Shown: positions 14,656 to 23,026, counted from the first letter of the stretch. The stretch: 25,391 nucleotides of DNA from Iamia sp964643485 (GCA_964643485.1 CAZXRA010000177.1:1-25391); one strand, 5' to 3'. Made by a program: numbers and translations. Notes: a model not told the origin generated them from the letters alone.

Positions 14656-15873
14656 GTGATCAGCGTCGCCCTGGCCGGCTCGACTGGCTCCATCGGCACC
14701 CAGGCCCTCGACGTCGTCGCGGCCGAGCCCGATCGTTACCGCGTCGTGGCCCTCGGGGCGGGGGGCGGCCACCTCGACCTCCTGGTCGAGCAGGCCCGAC
14801 GCACCGGGGCGAAGGTCGTGGCCGTGGTCGACGAGGCGGGGGCCCGTCGGGTGGCGGCCGAGCTCCCCGGCGTCGACGTGCGGGGCGGGACGGAGGGCCT
14901 GGCCAGTCTGGGGGCCGAGGCCGACGTCTGCGTCAACGGCGTGGTCGGCTTCGCCGGGCTCCACGTCACCCTGGCCACCCTCGCCGCCGGGCGCCGGCTG
15001 GCCCTGGCCAACAAGGAGTCCCTCATCGCCGGCGGACCGGTGGTGCGCCGGGTGCGCGACACGCCGGGGGCCGAGCTCGTCCCCGTCGACAGCGAGCACT
15101 GCGCCGTCCACATGTGCCTCCGATCCCAGGGGCCGGCCGGTGTCGGCGCAGCCGACCCGACCAGGGTGGGGGGTGGGGTCGGCGGACGTGGGGGGCGGGC
15201 CGACCAGGTGGACCGGGTGGTGCTCACCGCCAGCGGGGGTCCCTTCCGGGGCCGCACCCGGGCCGAGCTGGCCGACGTCACCGTCGACGACGCCCTGGCC
15301 CACCCCACGTGGTCGATGGGGCCGAAGATCACGGTCGACTCCTCGACCCTCATGAACAAGGGCCTGGAGGTCATCGAGGCCCACGAGCTCTTCGCCGTGC
15401 CCTACGACCGCATCGAGGTGGTCGTCCACCCCCAGTCGATCGTGCACTCCATGGTCGAGTTCTCCGACGGGGCCACCGTGGCCCAGCTCTCCCTGCCCGA
15501 CATGCGCCTCCCCATCGGGTACGCCCTCGCCTACCCCGACCGCTTGGGCGTTCCCTTCGGGCGCATCGACTGGACCGAGCTGCGCCGCCTCGACTTCGAG
15601 GAGCCCGACCACGACGCCTTCCCCTGCCTGGGCCTGGCCTACGCCGCCGGGCGGGCCGGCGGGGGGGCCCCGGCGTGGCTCAACGCCGCCAACGAGGTGG
15701 CCGTCCAGGCCTTCCTCGACGGGGAGATCCGGTGGGTCGACATCCCCGACGTCCTGGAGAGCGCGCTTTCCCGGCATGATGGGGGGCGTCCCGACAGCGC
15801 CGAGGACGTCATCGAGATCGACCGGCGGGCCCGTGAGGCCACCCGGCGGCTGGTCTCGAGCGGGCCTAGGTGA
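14656..15873 (+). CDS. dxr: 1-deoxy-D-xylulose 5-phosphate reductoisomerase
   Basis: Dxr catalyses the first committed step of the MEP isoprenoid pathway with NADPH. The 405-residue protein has the nucleotide-binding GSTGSIGTQALDV, ANKESLIAGG, the metal/substrate segments VPVDSEHCAVHMCLR, LTASGGPFRG, HPTWSMGPKITVDSSTLMNKG and the C-terminal LNAANEVAVQAF. Between MCLR and GGRADQVDRVVLTASGG, 22 extra residues (codons 15124-15189) interrupt a stretch that is continuous in Mycobacterium Dxr as I recall it; they contain the palindromic repeat. Start is GTG 14656. The stop TGA (15871-15873) overlaps a GTG at 15870. ispG lies two genes on. Confidence 0.96.
   Translation: MISVALAGSTGSIGTQALDVVAAEPDRYRVVALGAGGGHLDLLVEQARRTGAKVVAVVDEAGARRVAAELPGVDVRGGTEGLASLGAEADVCVNGVVGFAGLHVTLATLAAGRRLALANKESLIAGGPVVRRVRDTPGAELVPVDSEHCAVHMCLRSQGPAGVGAADPTRVGGGVGGRGGRADQVDRVVLTASGGPFRGRTRAELADVTVDDALAHPTWSMGPKITVDSSTLMNKGLEVIEAHELFAVPYDRIEVVVHPQSIVHSMVEFSDGATVAQLSLPDMRLPIGYALAYPDRLGVPFGRIDWTELRRLDFEEPDHDAFPCLGLAYAAGRAGGGAPAWLNAANEVAVQAFLDGEIRWVDIPDVLESALSRHDGGRPDSAEDVIEIDRRAREATRRLVSSGPR
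15139..15189 (+). repeat. In-frame palindromic repeat, copy 2 (in dxr)
   Basis: These 51 bases encode G-V-G-A-A-D-P-T-R-V-G-G-G-V-G-G-R and match the dprA copy at 41 of 51 positions with no gaps. GCCGACCC (15151-15158) can pair with GGGTCGGC (15176-15183); a smaller inner stem is ACCC (15155-15158) with GGGT (15164-15167). The total insertion relative to normal Dxr is about 66 bases (15124-15189), a multiple of three. Confidence 0.75.
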
Positions 15874-15890
15874 CAGCGCCAGGAGCACAG

Positions 15891-17246
15891 GTGTCGATCG
15901 ATCAGCAGCCCCCTCCTCCCTCCGGCCCCGAGGCGCCGGCGTCGCCGTCATCGGCCCCGCGTGGCAATGCCCCGATGACGGCGAGCCAGTGGGCCCGGCT
16001 GGCCGTGGTGGTGGGGCTCCTCGTGCTGCTCACCGCGACCACCGGCCTGTGGGGCCTGGTGATGGTGCTGGGCATCGTGGTGATGATCACGCTGCACGAG
16101 CTGGGCCACTTCGTGATGGCCAAGCGAGCGGGCATGAAGGTCACCGAGTTCTTCCTCGGCTTCGGTCCCCGCATCTGGTCGATCCACCGGGGGGAGACGG
16201 AGTACGGGCTCAAGCTGTTCCCGGCGGGGGCCTACGTGAAGGTCGTCGGGATGCACAACATCGAGGACGTCGATCCGGCCGACGAGGCCAACTCCTACCG
16301 GCAGCAGCCGTTCTGGCAGCGCTTCGGCGTGGCCGTGGCCGGCTCCACGGTGCACTTCGTCCTCGCCCTCGTCCTGCTCTTCATCCTCCTGGCTGGCGTG
16401 GGCCTGCCCGGTGGATCCCTCACCCACGACGAGTCCCGGTGGCGGGTCGCCAACGTCGACGAGGGCACCCCCGCCCACGCCGCCGGCCTCCGCGACGGCG
16501 ACGACCTGGTCGCCGTGGACGGGAAGGCCGTCCCCACCTTCGCCGATCTCCGGGATGCCGTGGTCACCCGCCCCGGCGACCAGGTCACCCTCACGGTCGA
16601 GCGCGACGGCCAGGTCTTCGACACCACGGCCACCCTCGCCCCGCACGAGCTCGATCCCGAGGCCGGCTTCCTGGGCGTGGGCCAGACCGTCCCTCGGGAG
16701 CGCCTGGGCCCGGTGGCCGCCGTCCCCGCTACGTTCGAGGCCTTCGGCACGGCCATGGGCCAGACGGTGCAGGGCATCGGTCGGGCCTTCTCGCCGTCGG
16801 GCATCGCCAACTTCGGCAACCAGGTCGCCAACGCCCGCGGCGAGGAGGACGAGGAGCCGGCGCCCCGTGAGCGCTCGGTGGTCCCGTCGTCGTCGGAGGA
16901 GAGCGAGGAGCCCGACAGCGATCGCCTGCTCTCGCTGCTCGGCGTCTTCCACCTCGGGGTCGGCTTCGGCGACGTCGGGGGCGTCGGCGGCATCCTCCTG
17001 CTCTTCGCGGTGATGAACGTGTTCATCGGGATGTTCAACCTCCTCCCGATGCTGCCCTTCGACGGCGGGCACGTGGCCATCGCCGTCTACGAGAAGTTCC
17101 AGGAGAAGCGCAAGGGCCTGCAGCACCGCTACTTCGCCGACGTGGGCAAGCTCCTGCCCTTCACCTACGCCGTGGTGCTGGTGCTGGGCCTGATCTTCGT
17201 GTCGACCCTGTACCTCGACATCGTCGACCCCCTCACGGTGAACTGA
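15891..17246 (+). CDS. rseP: Site-2 zinc metalloprotease RseP (RIP)
   Basis: RseP cleaves membrane-embedded anti-sigma factors and signal-peptide remnants. The GTG at 15891 is preceded five bases upstream by AGGAG (15881-15885); a GTG at 15870 overlapping the dxr stop is the alternative. The 451-residue protein has the zinc motif HELGH (His69, Glu70, His73) in the first membrane helix region, a PDZ domain (about residues 170-250, VANVDEGTPAHAAGLRDGDDLVAVDG) and the second motif NLLPMLPFDGGH near the C-terminus. An acidic Ser/Glu-rich insertion (EEDEEPAPRER through SSSEESEEPDSD) lies between the PDZ domain and the last helices. It lies between dxr and ispG, the usual place in actinobacteria. 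Confidence 0.95.
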   Translation: MSIDQQPPPPSGPEAPASPSSAPRGNAPMTASQWARLAVVVGLLVLLTATTGLWGLVMVLGIVVMITLHELGHFVMAKRAGMKVTEFFLGFGPRIWSIHRGETEYGLKLFPAGAYVKVVGMHNIEDVDPADEANSYRQQPFWQRFGVAVAGSTVHFVLALVLLFILLAGVGLPGGSLTHDESRWRVANVDEGTPAHAAGLRDGDDLVAVDGKAVPTFADLRDAVVTRPGDQVTLTVERDGQVFDTTATLAPHELDPEAGFLGVGQTVPRERLGPVAAVPATFEAFGTAMGQTVQGIGRAFSPSGIANFGNQVANARGEEDEEPAPRERSVVPSSSEESEEPDSDRLLSLLGVFHLGVGFGDVGGVGGILLLFAVMNVFIGMFNLLPMLPFDGGHVAIAVYEKFQEKRKGLQHRYFADVGKLLPFTYAVVLVLGLIFVSTLYLDIVDPLTVN

Positions 17247-18493
17247 TGGAGGTCCGCAGCACCGCGGATCGGCGGCCGACCCGCTCGGTCACCCTCGCCC
17301 ACCCCCACAACCCCGTCACCGTCGGGGGCGGGGCCCCGGTATCGGTCCAGTCGATGACGACGACCAAGACGGCCGACGTCGACGGCACCCTGCAGCAGAT
17401 CTACGCCCTGGCCGCGGCGGGGGCCGACATCGTGCGCTGCACCTGCAACGACGCCGACGCCGCCGCCGGGCTGGCCCGCATCGTGCCCCGCTCGCCGGTG
17501 CCCCTGGTGGCCGACATCCACCACAACCACCGCATGGGCCTGGCCGCCCTGGAGGCCGGGGTGGCCTGCCTACGCCTCAACCCCGGCAACATCCGGCGCC
17601 CGGAGCACATCAAGGCGGTGGCCTCGGAGGCCCGTGACCGGGGTGTGCCCATCCGCATCGGCGTGAACGGGGGCTCCCTCGATCCCGCCCTCTACGAGAA
17701 GTACGGCGGCACCGTCACCCCCGAGGCCATGGTGGAGTCGGCCGAGATCGAGATGGGCCTCTTCGCCGAGGTCGACTTCCACGACGTGAAGATCTCGGTC
17801 AAGGCCTCCAGCGTGCCGCTGATGATCGACGCCTACCGCTTGCTCTCGGAGCGCACCGACGCCCCGTTGCACCTGGGTGTCACCGAGGCCGGCCCCCTGC
17901 CCGGCGGACTGGTGAAGTCCACCGCTGGCATCGGGGCCCTGCTGGCCGAGGGCATCGGCGACACCATCCGCTACTCGCTCACCGCTGACCCAGTGGAGGA
18001 GGCCAAGGCCGGCCGCCTCCTGCTCGAGTCGTTCGGCCTGCGGGAGCGCACCAACGTCGACCTCATCGCCTGCCCGAGCTGCGGTCGGGCCGAGATCGAC
18101 GTGATCGAGGTGGCCCGCCAGGCCCAGGAGGCCTTCGCCGACAAGGAGATCCCCCTCCAGGTGGCGGTCATGGGCTGCGTGGTCAACGGGCCCGGCGAGG
18201 CCCGGGATGCCGACATCGGCATCGCCGCCGGCAACAAGCGGGGCCACCTGTTCGTGAAGGGCCGCAACGTGGCGGTGGTGCCGGAGACGGAGATGGTGGA
18301 GGCCCTGGTCGACTGGGCCACCTTCATCACCGAGCACGGAGTGGAAGCCGCCCTGGCGCGGGCCGACACCACCGTGGCCGCCCGAGAGGCCGAGCGCGAC
18401 CGGGCCCGCCTCCTGCGGGAGCAGGGCGACGACGTGAACGCCAGCGAGCAGCGGGTCGAGCTGATCAAGAAGCAGGTGCTGGGCGAGGGCTAG
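17246..18493 (+). CDS. ispG: 4-hydroxy-3-methylbut-2-en-1-yl diphosphate synthase
   Basis: IspG (GcpE) converts MEcPP to HMBPP in the MEP pathway using a [4Fe-4S] cluster. The 415-residue protein has the TIM-barrel segment VSVQSMTTTKTADVDGTLQQ, PLVADIHHNHRMGLAALEAG and LRLNPGNI, and cluster ligands Cys276 and Cys279 (CPSCGR), Cys311 (GCVVNGPGE) and Glu318. Its ATG shares one base with the rseP stop (TGATG). Together with dxr it supplies isoprenoid precursors, including the polyprenyl phosphate needed by the DPA genes downstream. Confidence 0.97.
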   Translation: MEVRSTADRRPTRSVTLAHPHNPVTVGGGAPVSVQSMTTTKTADVDGTLQQIYALAAAGADIVRCTCNDADAAAGLARIVPRSPVPLVADIHHNHRMGLAALEAGVACLRLNPGNIRRPEHIKAVASEARDRGVPIRIGVNGGSLDPALYEKYGGTVTPEAMVESAEIEMGLFAEVDFHDVKISVKASSVPLMIDAYRLLSERTDAPLHLGVTEAGPLPGGLVKSTAGIGALLAEGIGDTIRYSLTADPVEEAKAGRLLLESFGLRERTNVDLIACPSCGRAEIDVIEVARQAQEAFADKEIPLQVAVMGCVVNGPGEARDADIGIAAGNKRGHLFVKGRNVAVVPETEMVEALVDWATFITEHGVEAALARADTTVAAREAERDRARLLREQGDDVNASEQRVELIKKQVLGEG

Positions 18494-18545
18494 GACCCTT
18501 GCCCTCGTGGTGAAGTCGGGGCTTCAGGATGGCGGAGACGGGTCG

Positions 18546-19838
18546 ATGAGGAGGCGTATGGCGCGCCAGGTCCGATGGGGAGTGGTCCTGGCCGCGCTCG
18601 GCCTCTTCGTCGCCGCCTGCCACAACGCCGGCCCTCCGCCGTACCGCGACGCCAGCAACGCCACCCGGACCGGGGGGCTGCCCCGGGGGTGGTTCGAGGG
18701 GGGGAAGCAGTGGTTCGGCGACTTCGGTGACCCCCACGTCGTCACCGTCGACGGCACCTACTACGCCTACGGCTCGCCCACCGGCGGGCGGGTCCTCCCC
18801 GTCCTGACCTCGACCGACACCGTGAACTGGACCATCCACCGCCGCTGGTCCGACGCCGGGCCCCCCGGCCGCTCGGGGTACTCCGTCGCCGCCGACGAGG
18901 CCATCCCCGAGGAGATCCGGGCGTGGGTCCCGCCGCGGGCCCCCAACGACCTCGAGCGCGACTGGGGCCGTTACGACAACAACGACGCCCTGGTGAAGGG
19001 CCCGTCCTGGGGCCTCCCCGACCCGTCGAACTGGCTGAACCGCACCATCTGGGCCCCGGGCGTGGCCCGGATCGGGAGCTCCTGGTACGCCTACTACGCG
19101 GTGAAGACCCAGGCGACGGTGCCGGGCTTCCCCTACGGGCGGTTCTGCCTGAGCGTGGCCAAGGCATCGCACCCCCTGGGCCCGTTCCGGGACATCACCG
19201 GGTCGAAGCCGCTCTGGTGCGACCAGGCCGCTGTCCATCCCGGCGGGTCCATCGACCCGTTCCCCTTCGTCGACCCCGTCGGCGGCCAGGCCTACCTGCT
19301 GTGGAAGGCGTCGGGGAAGCCCGGGGCCCGCTCCTCGGCCCTGATGGCCATGCCGTTGGGGAACAACGGGTTCCCCCTCCCCGGGCGGCCGCCAGTGGCC
19401 CTCCTCACCACCAACGAGGGCGGGTGGGAGGGGACGACCATCGAGAACCCGGCGATGATCCGCTACCAGGGCCGGTACTACCTCTTCTACTCCGGCAACA
19501 GCTCCGACCCCCGGGACGCCGACGGCTACAGCGCCTACGCCTCGGGCTACGCCCTCTGCCCGGCCGGGCCCCGGTGGCCGTGCGCCCGCCAGAGCGTGGC
19601 CAAGCCGCTCATCGGCAACTCGTCGAAGGAGTGGGGGACCGGCGGAGCCACGCCCTTCGTCACCGCCAGCGGCAAGCTCCACGTCGCCTACGCCTTTTTC
19701 TGGCCGGGCGAGCGCCGGGGCGAGTACCCCACCGGCGCCGGGCGGCACCCCCGGCGCCTGAACGTGGCCCGGATGCAGGTGCGGGACACGGGTCGTCTTC
19801 TGGCCGTGCGCCGGCCCTGGGTGCCCTTCACGACCTGA
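18546..19838 (+). CDS. Glycoside hydrolase family 43-like lipoprotein
   Basis: The protein has 430 residues from the ATG at 18546 (GTG 18507 and ATG 18558 are alternatives). A basic signal peptide ends in the lipobox LFVAAC, so it is probably a membrane-anchored lipoprotein on the cell surface. The five-bladed propeller signature of GH43 and relatives is clear: GDPHVVTVDGTYYAYGS (Asp62, candidate base), IWAPGVARIGSSWYAYYA, GSIDPFPFVDP (Asp237, candidate pKa modulator) and TIENPAMIRYQGRYYLFYSG (Glu300, candidate acid). GH43 enzymes mostly cleave arabinans and xylans. Its position near DPA biosynthesis genes suggests, but does not prove, an arabinan substrate. It converges on the glycosyltransferase with 20 bases between stops. 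Confidence 0.82.
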   Translation: MRRRMARQVRWGVVLAALGLFVAACHNAGPPPYRDASNATRTGGLPRGWFEGGKQWFGDFGDPHVVTVDGTYYAYGSPTGGRVLPVLTSTDTVNWTIHRRWSDAGPPGRSGYSVAADEAIPEEIRAWVPPRAPNDLERDWGRYDNNDALVKGPSWGLPDPSNWLNRTIWAPGVARIGSSWYAYYAVKTQATVPGFPYGRFCLSVAKASHPLGPFRDITGSKPLWCDQAAVHPGGSIDPFPFVDPVGGQAYLLWKASGKPGARSSALMAMPLGNNGFPLPGRPPVALLTTNEGGWEGTTIENPAMIRYQGRYYLFYSGNSSDPRDADGYSAYASGYALCPAGPRWPCARQSVAKPLIGNSSKEWGTGGATPFVTASGKLHVAYAFFWPGERRGEYPTGAGRHPRRLNVARMQVRDTGRLLAVRRPWVPFTT

Positions 19839-19862
19839 GCGGACGGCAGGAGCCCGGCTCAG
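19835..19862. terminator. Possible small bidirectional stem between converging genes
   Basis: CTGAGC (19835-19840) can pair with GCTCAG (19857-19862) across a 16-base loop. The stem includes both stop codons of the converging genes. It is short and has no U tract, so it is only a weak terminator candidate. Confidence 0.25.
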
Positions 19863-21136
19863 GGGGGAGCGGGGGTCGTGTCGGTGGGAGCGTCCTCGAC
19901 GTCGTCGCCCCGGCCTGGGAGGGCGAGGAGGGCCGCCGCTCCGATGATCAGCATCAGCTCCGTCGGGGCCCGCAGTCGCGGCGGGGCGACGAACACCAGG
20001 CTGGCGAGGGTGAAGTAGCCGCCCGTCAAGGCGGCGAGGAGGACGAGGGGGTGCCGCCGACGGCGCACCATCCCGGCCCCGCCGAGCACGACGAGGGGCC
20101 ATACCACCCAGAAGGTGGCGGAGCGGACCCCCATGCTGCGGCCGTCGAGCTGGTCCGGCTCCTCGTTGATCCACGGGCGGAGCTCGAAGAGGGCGGTGAC
20201 GTTGACGCCCACGACCTCCACGACCACCATCGGGCGCTCCCTGACGTGGTCGACGGCCGTCTGCCGCAGGTTGCGGTCCCACAGGACCTCGTCGAACTGC
20301 TCGAGGCGCCGATCGGCGAAGTAGGGGTGGCGGGTGGCGTCGATGAACCCGCCGTTCTGGTCGGCGGGCGGGGAGTAGAGGGCGGCGTAGTTGAACCCGT
20401 TGGACGTCACCAGGACGGGGCTGCCGAGCTGGATCCAGTTGCGGACCACCCACGGGGCCACGACCAGGATGGTGGCCCCGACGAAGAGCAGGGCCCGCCG
20501 CCATCCCAGCTTCCAGAGCAGGTACCCGGCGAGGATGACGACGAGGTACTGGGCACTGGGACGGGTGAGGACGAGGCACCCGGTGAGGATCCCGGCCGGG
20601 AGCCAGCGGTGGTCGAGGAGGAACCAGAGCAGCCCCACCAGCAGGAGCAGTGACAAGGGCTCGGTCAGGACGTAGGTGTCGTTGGCGACGAGGTTGGGCC
20701 ACAGGGCCACGGCGAGGCCGGCGGCGAGGGCGCTGCGCCGCCCGAGGTGGCGGTCGACGAGGAGGACGACGGCGACGACCACGGCTACGCCGATCGCGAC
20801 GTTGACGCCGCGCCCGATCCCCGGCGAGGGCCACAGCACCCGATAGGCGAGCGACAGCACGGCCGGGTAGCCCGGGGGTCGGAAGGCCGTGGGGTGCAGC
20901 TCCATCTGCGGGAAGGTGTCGGAGAAGCCCTCCCCGGAGGCCAGGTTGGAGGCCAGGACGTGGTACTGGTGGGCGTCGCTGGTGAGGAGGCGATCGGGGG
21001 TGGCCAGGAGCCAGTAGGCCAGCCGCGCCAGCAGGGCGGGCCCGGCGGCGAGGAGCACGAGGGTTCGTCGCGACAGCGCGGCGACGCGGTCGGGCCGTGG
21101 GGGGGCGTCGGTCGGGGCGGCGGCGGCAGGCGTCAT
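19859..21136 (-). CDS. Multi-pass GT-C-type membrane glycosyltransferase (GT39/ArnT-like)
   Basis: This 425-residue protein has a short charged N-terminus, about nine to eleven hydrophobic segments, and an acidic, probably cytoplasmic tail. After the first helix the external loop carries an Asp motif (TSDAHQYHVLA, Asp54) and FRPPGYPAVLSLAYR, the pattern of polyprenyl-phosphate-sugar-using GT-C enzymes such as the ArnT/PMT superfamily. The donor would be a lipid-linked sugar and transfer would occur outside the membrane. Acceptor and sugar are unknown; because DPA synthesis genes start 226 bases away divergently, arabinofuranose is a reasonable guess. I do not see the sequence features of Emb or AftA proteins. 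Start is ATG 21136. Confidence 0.8.
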   Translation of the reverse strand: MTPAAAAPTDAPPRPDRVAALSRRTLVLLAAGPALLARLAYWLLATPDRLLTSDAHQYHVLASNLASGEGFSDTFPQMELHPTAFRPPGYPAVLSLAYRVLWPSPGIGRGVNVAIGVAVVVAVVLLVDRHLGRRSALAAGLAVALWPNLVANDTYVLTEPLSLLLLVGLLWFLLDHRWLPAGILTGCLVLTRPSAQYLVVILAGYLLWKLGWRRALLFVGATILVVAPWVVRNWIQLGSPVLVTSNGFNYAALYSPPADQNGGFIDATRHPYFADRRLEQFDEVLWDRNLRQTAVDHVRERPMVVVEVVGVNVTALFELRPWINEEPDQLDGRSMGVRSATFWVVWPLVVLGGAGMVRRRRHPLVLLAALTGGYFTLASLVFVAPPRLRAPTELMLIIGAAALLALPGRGDDVEDAPTDTTPAPP

Positions 21137-21260
21137 GGCGATTGGCGCGGTGGGGCCCGAGGCAACGCTCCCGCGGGGGGTGACGGTAGTGGGCCGGACT
21201 CGGGCAGTGGCTGTCTGCCCGGCGCACCGCTGGCCGTTGCGCCCGTCGGACCGGTGGACC

Positions 21261-21301
21261 AGCGGCGCCCGATGCTTCGTGCTCCGCCCCGGGGCGCCGC
21301 T
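21261..21301. promoter_or_regulatory. 10-bp perfect inverted repeat in the divergent GT / dprE2 intergenic region
   Basis: AGCGGCGCCC (21261-21270) is followed after 21 bases by its exact reverse complement GGGCGCCGCT (21292-21301). The right arm runs into TAACGT (21301-21306), which fits TANNNT as a -10 box for rightward transcription of dprE2-ubiA-dprE1. It may be an operator or an RNA hairpin; the 226-base region holds no other gene that I can support. Confidence 0.4.
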
Positions 21302-21362
21302 AACGTCCCGGTCGTGACGAGCGAGGTCCGGCCGCGCCGGGTGGTCATCAGCGAGGTGCCCC

Positions 21363-22121
21363 GTGCGTGACGGCACCGGGGGCGCGCAGTCCGTCCTGGT
21401 CCTGGGCGGGGCATCGGACATCGCCCGGGCCACGGTCGAGCTCCTCGCCGCCGACCGCTGCCGCCGGGTCGTCCTGGCCGGACGGCCGTCCAAGCGCCTC
21501 GACGCCGCCGCCGAGGGCATCGCCGCCACCGGGGCCAAGGTCGAGGTGGTGGCCTTCGACGCCGCCGCCCCCGAGACCCACGAGAAGGCCATCGGCGCTG
21601 TCTTCGACGGGGGTGACATCGACGTCGTCGTGCTCGCCTTCGGGGTGCTCGGCGACCAGGAGGCCTTCGATCACGATCCGGGCGCCGCGGTCGACGCCGT
21701 CACCGTGAACTACACCGGGGCCGTCTCCGCCGGGCTGGTGGTGGCCGAGCGCCTCCGGGCCCAGGGCCACGGCACGCTCGTCGTCCTCTCGTCGGTGGCC
21801 GGGGTGCGGGCCCGTCAGGACAACTACGTCTACGGCTCTACCAAGGCCGGCCTCGACGCCTTCGCCCAGGGGTTGGGCGACGCCCTGCAGGGATCGGGGG
21901 CCCGGGTGATGGTGGTGCGGCCCGGCTTCGTCGCCACCCACATGACCGAGGGCATGACGCCGGCCCCCTTCTCGACCACCCCCGAGGCCGTGGCCGCCGA
22001 CATCGTCGCCGGCCTGCGCAAGGGGCGGCAGACGGTGTGGTCGCCCCGGGTCCTCCAGGCCGTCTTCGGCATCCTGCGGCTCGCCCCGCGCCCGCTGTGG
22101 CGTCTGCTGGCGGCGCGGTGA
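21363..22121 (+). CDS. dprE2: Decaprenylphosphoryl-2-keto-ribose reductase DprE2 (SDR family)
   Basis: DprE2 reduces decaprenylphosphoryl-2-keto-ribose to DPA with NADH. The 252-residue SDR has the cofactor loop LVLGGASDIARATVELL, the NYTGAVSAG segment, catalytic Ser in VVLSSVAGVRAR and YxxxK in NYVYGSTKAGLDAFAQGL, then VVRPGFVATHM. The match to the Mycobacterium DprE2 segments I know (GGDVDVAIVAFGLLGD versus GGDIDVVVLAFGVLGD; FVYGSTKAGLDGF versus YVYGSTKAGLDAF) is specific, beyond a generic SDR. Start is GTG 21363. The stop overlaps the ubiA GTG (GTGA at 22118-22121). Confidence 0.88.
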   Translation: MRDGTGGAQSVLVLGGASDIARATVELLAADRCRRVVLAGRPSKRLDAAAEGIAATGAKVEVVAFDAAAPETHEKAIGAVFDGGDIDVVVLAFGVLGDQEAFDHDPGAAVDAVTVNYTGAVSAGLVVAERLRAQGHGTLVVLSSVAGVRARQDNYVYGSTKAGLDAFAQGLGDALQGSGARVMVVRPGFVATHMTEGMTPAPFSTTPEAVAADIVAGLRKGRQTVWSPRVLQAVFGILRLAPRPLWRLLAAR

Positions 22122-23026
22122 CCCGGGGGGCGGCCCCCGCCACCCCCAGCCGCAGCCTCCCCATCGCCCTCCTGGTCGCCTGCCGGCCCAAGCAGTGGGT
22201 CAAGAACCTGCTGGTCGTGGCGGCCCCCGGTGCCGCCGGGGTGCTGGGCGCGACGGACGAGGCCCTGGCCACGGCGGCCGCCTTCGTGGCCTTCTGCCTG
22301 GCCGCCAGCGCCACCTACCTGCTGAACGACGCCAGCGACGTGGAGGCCGACCGGCGCCACGCCACCAAGCGCCACCGGCCCATCGCCGCCGGAGAGCTGC
22401 CCGTGCCTCTGGCCCTCGGCGTGGCCGTCGCCTGCGCCGTGGGCGCCGTGGGCGTGGGCCTGGCCGTGCGCTGGCCCCTGGCCGTGGTCGTGGTGAGCTA
22501 CATGGCCCTCACCACCGCCTACTCCAAGGTGCTCAAGCACGTGGTGGTGGTGGACGTGGTGGCCCTGGCGTCGGGCTTCGTGCTGCGGGCCGTGGCCGGG
22601 GCCGTGGCCGCCGACGTGCTCATCTCCCCCTGGTTCTTCATCGTCACTTCCTTCGGCTCGCTGTTCATGGCCGTGGGCAAGCGCAGCGCCGAAGTGGTGA
22701 ACCTCGGCGCCGACGCCGGCTCTCACCGCAAGGTGCTCGACGGCTACACGCCGGGCTTCCTCGCCTACCTCCGCTCGGTGAGCTCGGGTGTGATGTTGGT
22801 GGCCTACTGCCTGTGGGCCTTCGAGCGGGCCGAGCTCGTCGACCTGTCGCTGCCGTGGTACCAGATGTCGATCGTGCCCTTCGCCACCGCCGTGCTCCGC
22901 TACGCCCAGCTCCTCGACGCCGGCGAGGGGGGAGCGCCCGAGGAGCTCGTCCTGCGCGACCGCATGCTGCTGATCGTCGCCGCGGCCTGGGCCGTGCTGT
23001 TCGGTATCGGGGTGCTGTCGGCATGA
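22118..23026 (+). CDS. ubiA: Decaprenyl-phosphate phosphoribosyltransferase (UbiA family, DPPR synthase)
   Basis: This enzyme transfers phosphoribose from PRPP to polyprenyl phosphate, the first step to DPA. The product has 302 residues with about nine membrane helices. It opens with ACRPKQWVKNLLVVAAP and has the first Asp-rich motif NDASDVEADRRH (Asn70, Asp71, Asp74) running into KRHRPIAAGELP; FGSLFMAVGKRSAE and the final LRDRMLLIVAAAW follow. These match the mycobacterial Rv3806c pattern closely and distinguish it from ubiquinone or menaquinone prenyltransferases. GTG 22118 is fixed by the overlap with dprE2; ATGA couples it to dprE1 downstream. No phosphatase gene corresponding to Rv3807c is in the window. 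Confidence 0.9.
   Translation: MTRGAAPATPSRSLPIALLVACRPKQWVKNLLVVAAPGAAGVLGATDEALATAAAFVAFCLAASATYLLNDASDVEADRRHATKRHRPIAAGELPVPLALGVAVACAVGAVGVGLAVRWPLAVVVVSYMALTTAYSKVLKHVVVVDVVALASGFVLRAVAGAVAADVLISPWFFIVTSFGSLFMAVGKRSAEVVNLGADAGSHRKVLDGYTPGFLAYLRSVSSGVMLVAYCLWAFERAELVDLSLPWYQMSIVPFATAVLRYAQLLDAGEGGAPEELVLRDRMLLIVAAAWAVLFGIGVLSA

Noticed and set aside
12157..15951. Very long open frame on the - strand opposite cdsA and dxr
   Set aside because: GC-rich codons leave few stops in antisense frames; the translation is low-complexity Gly/His/Asp/Val-rich and shows no family, while the + strand genes are certain.
20747..21370. + strand frame opposite the glycosyltransferase gene ending just inside dprE2
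   Set aside because: Gly/Arg-rich shadow of a clear membrane protein gene; only its last 18 codons, which could start at GTG 21314, are mentioned as a possible leader peptide.
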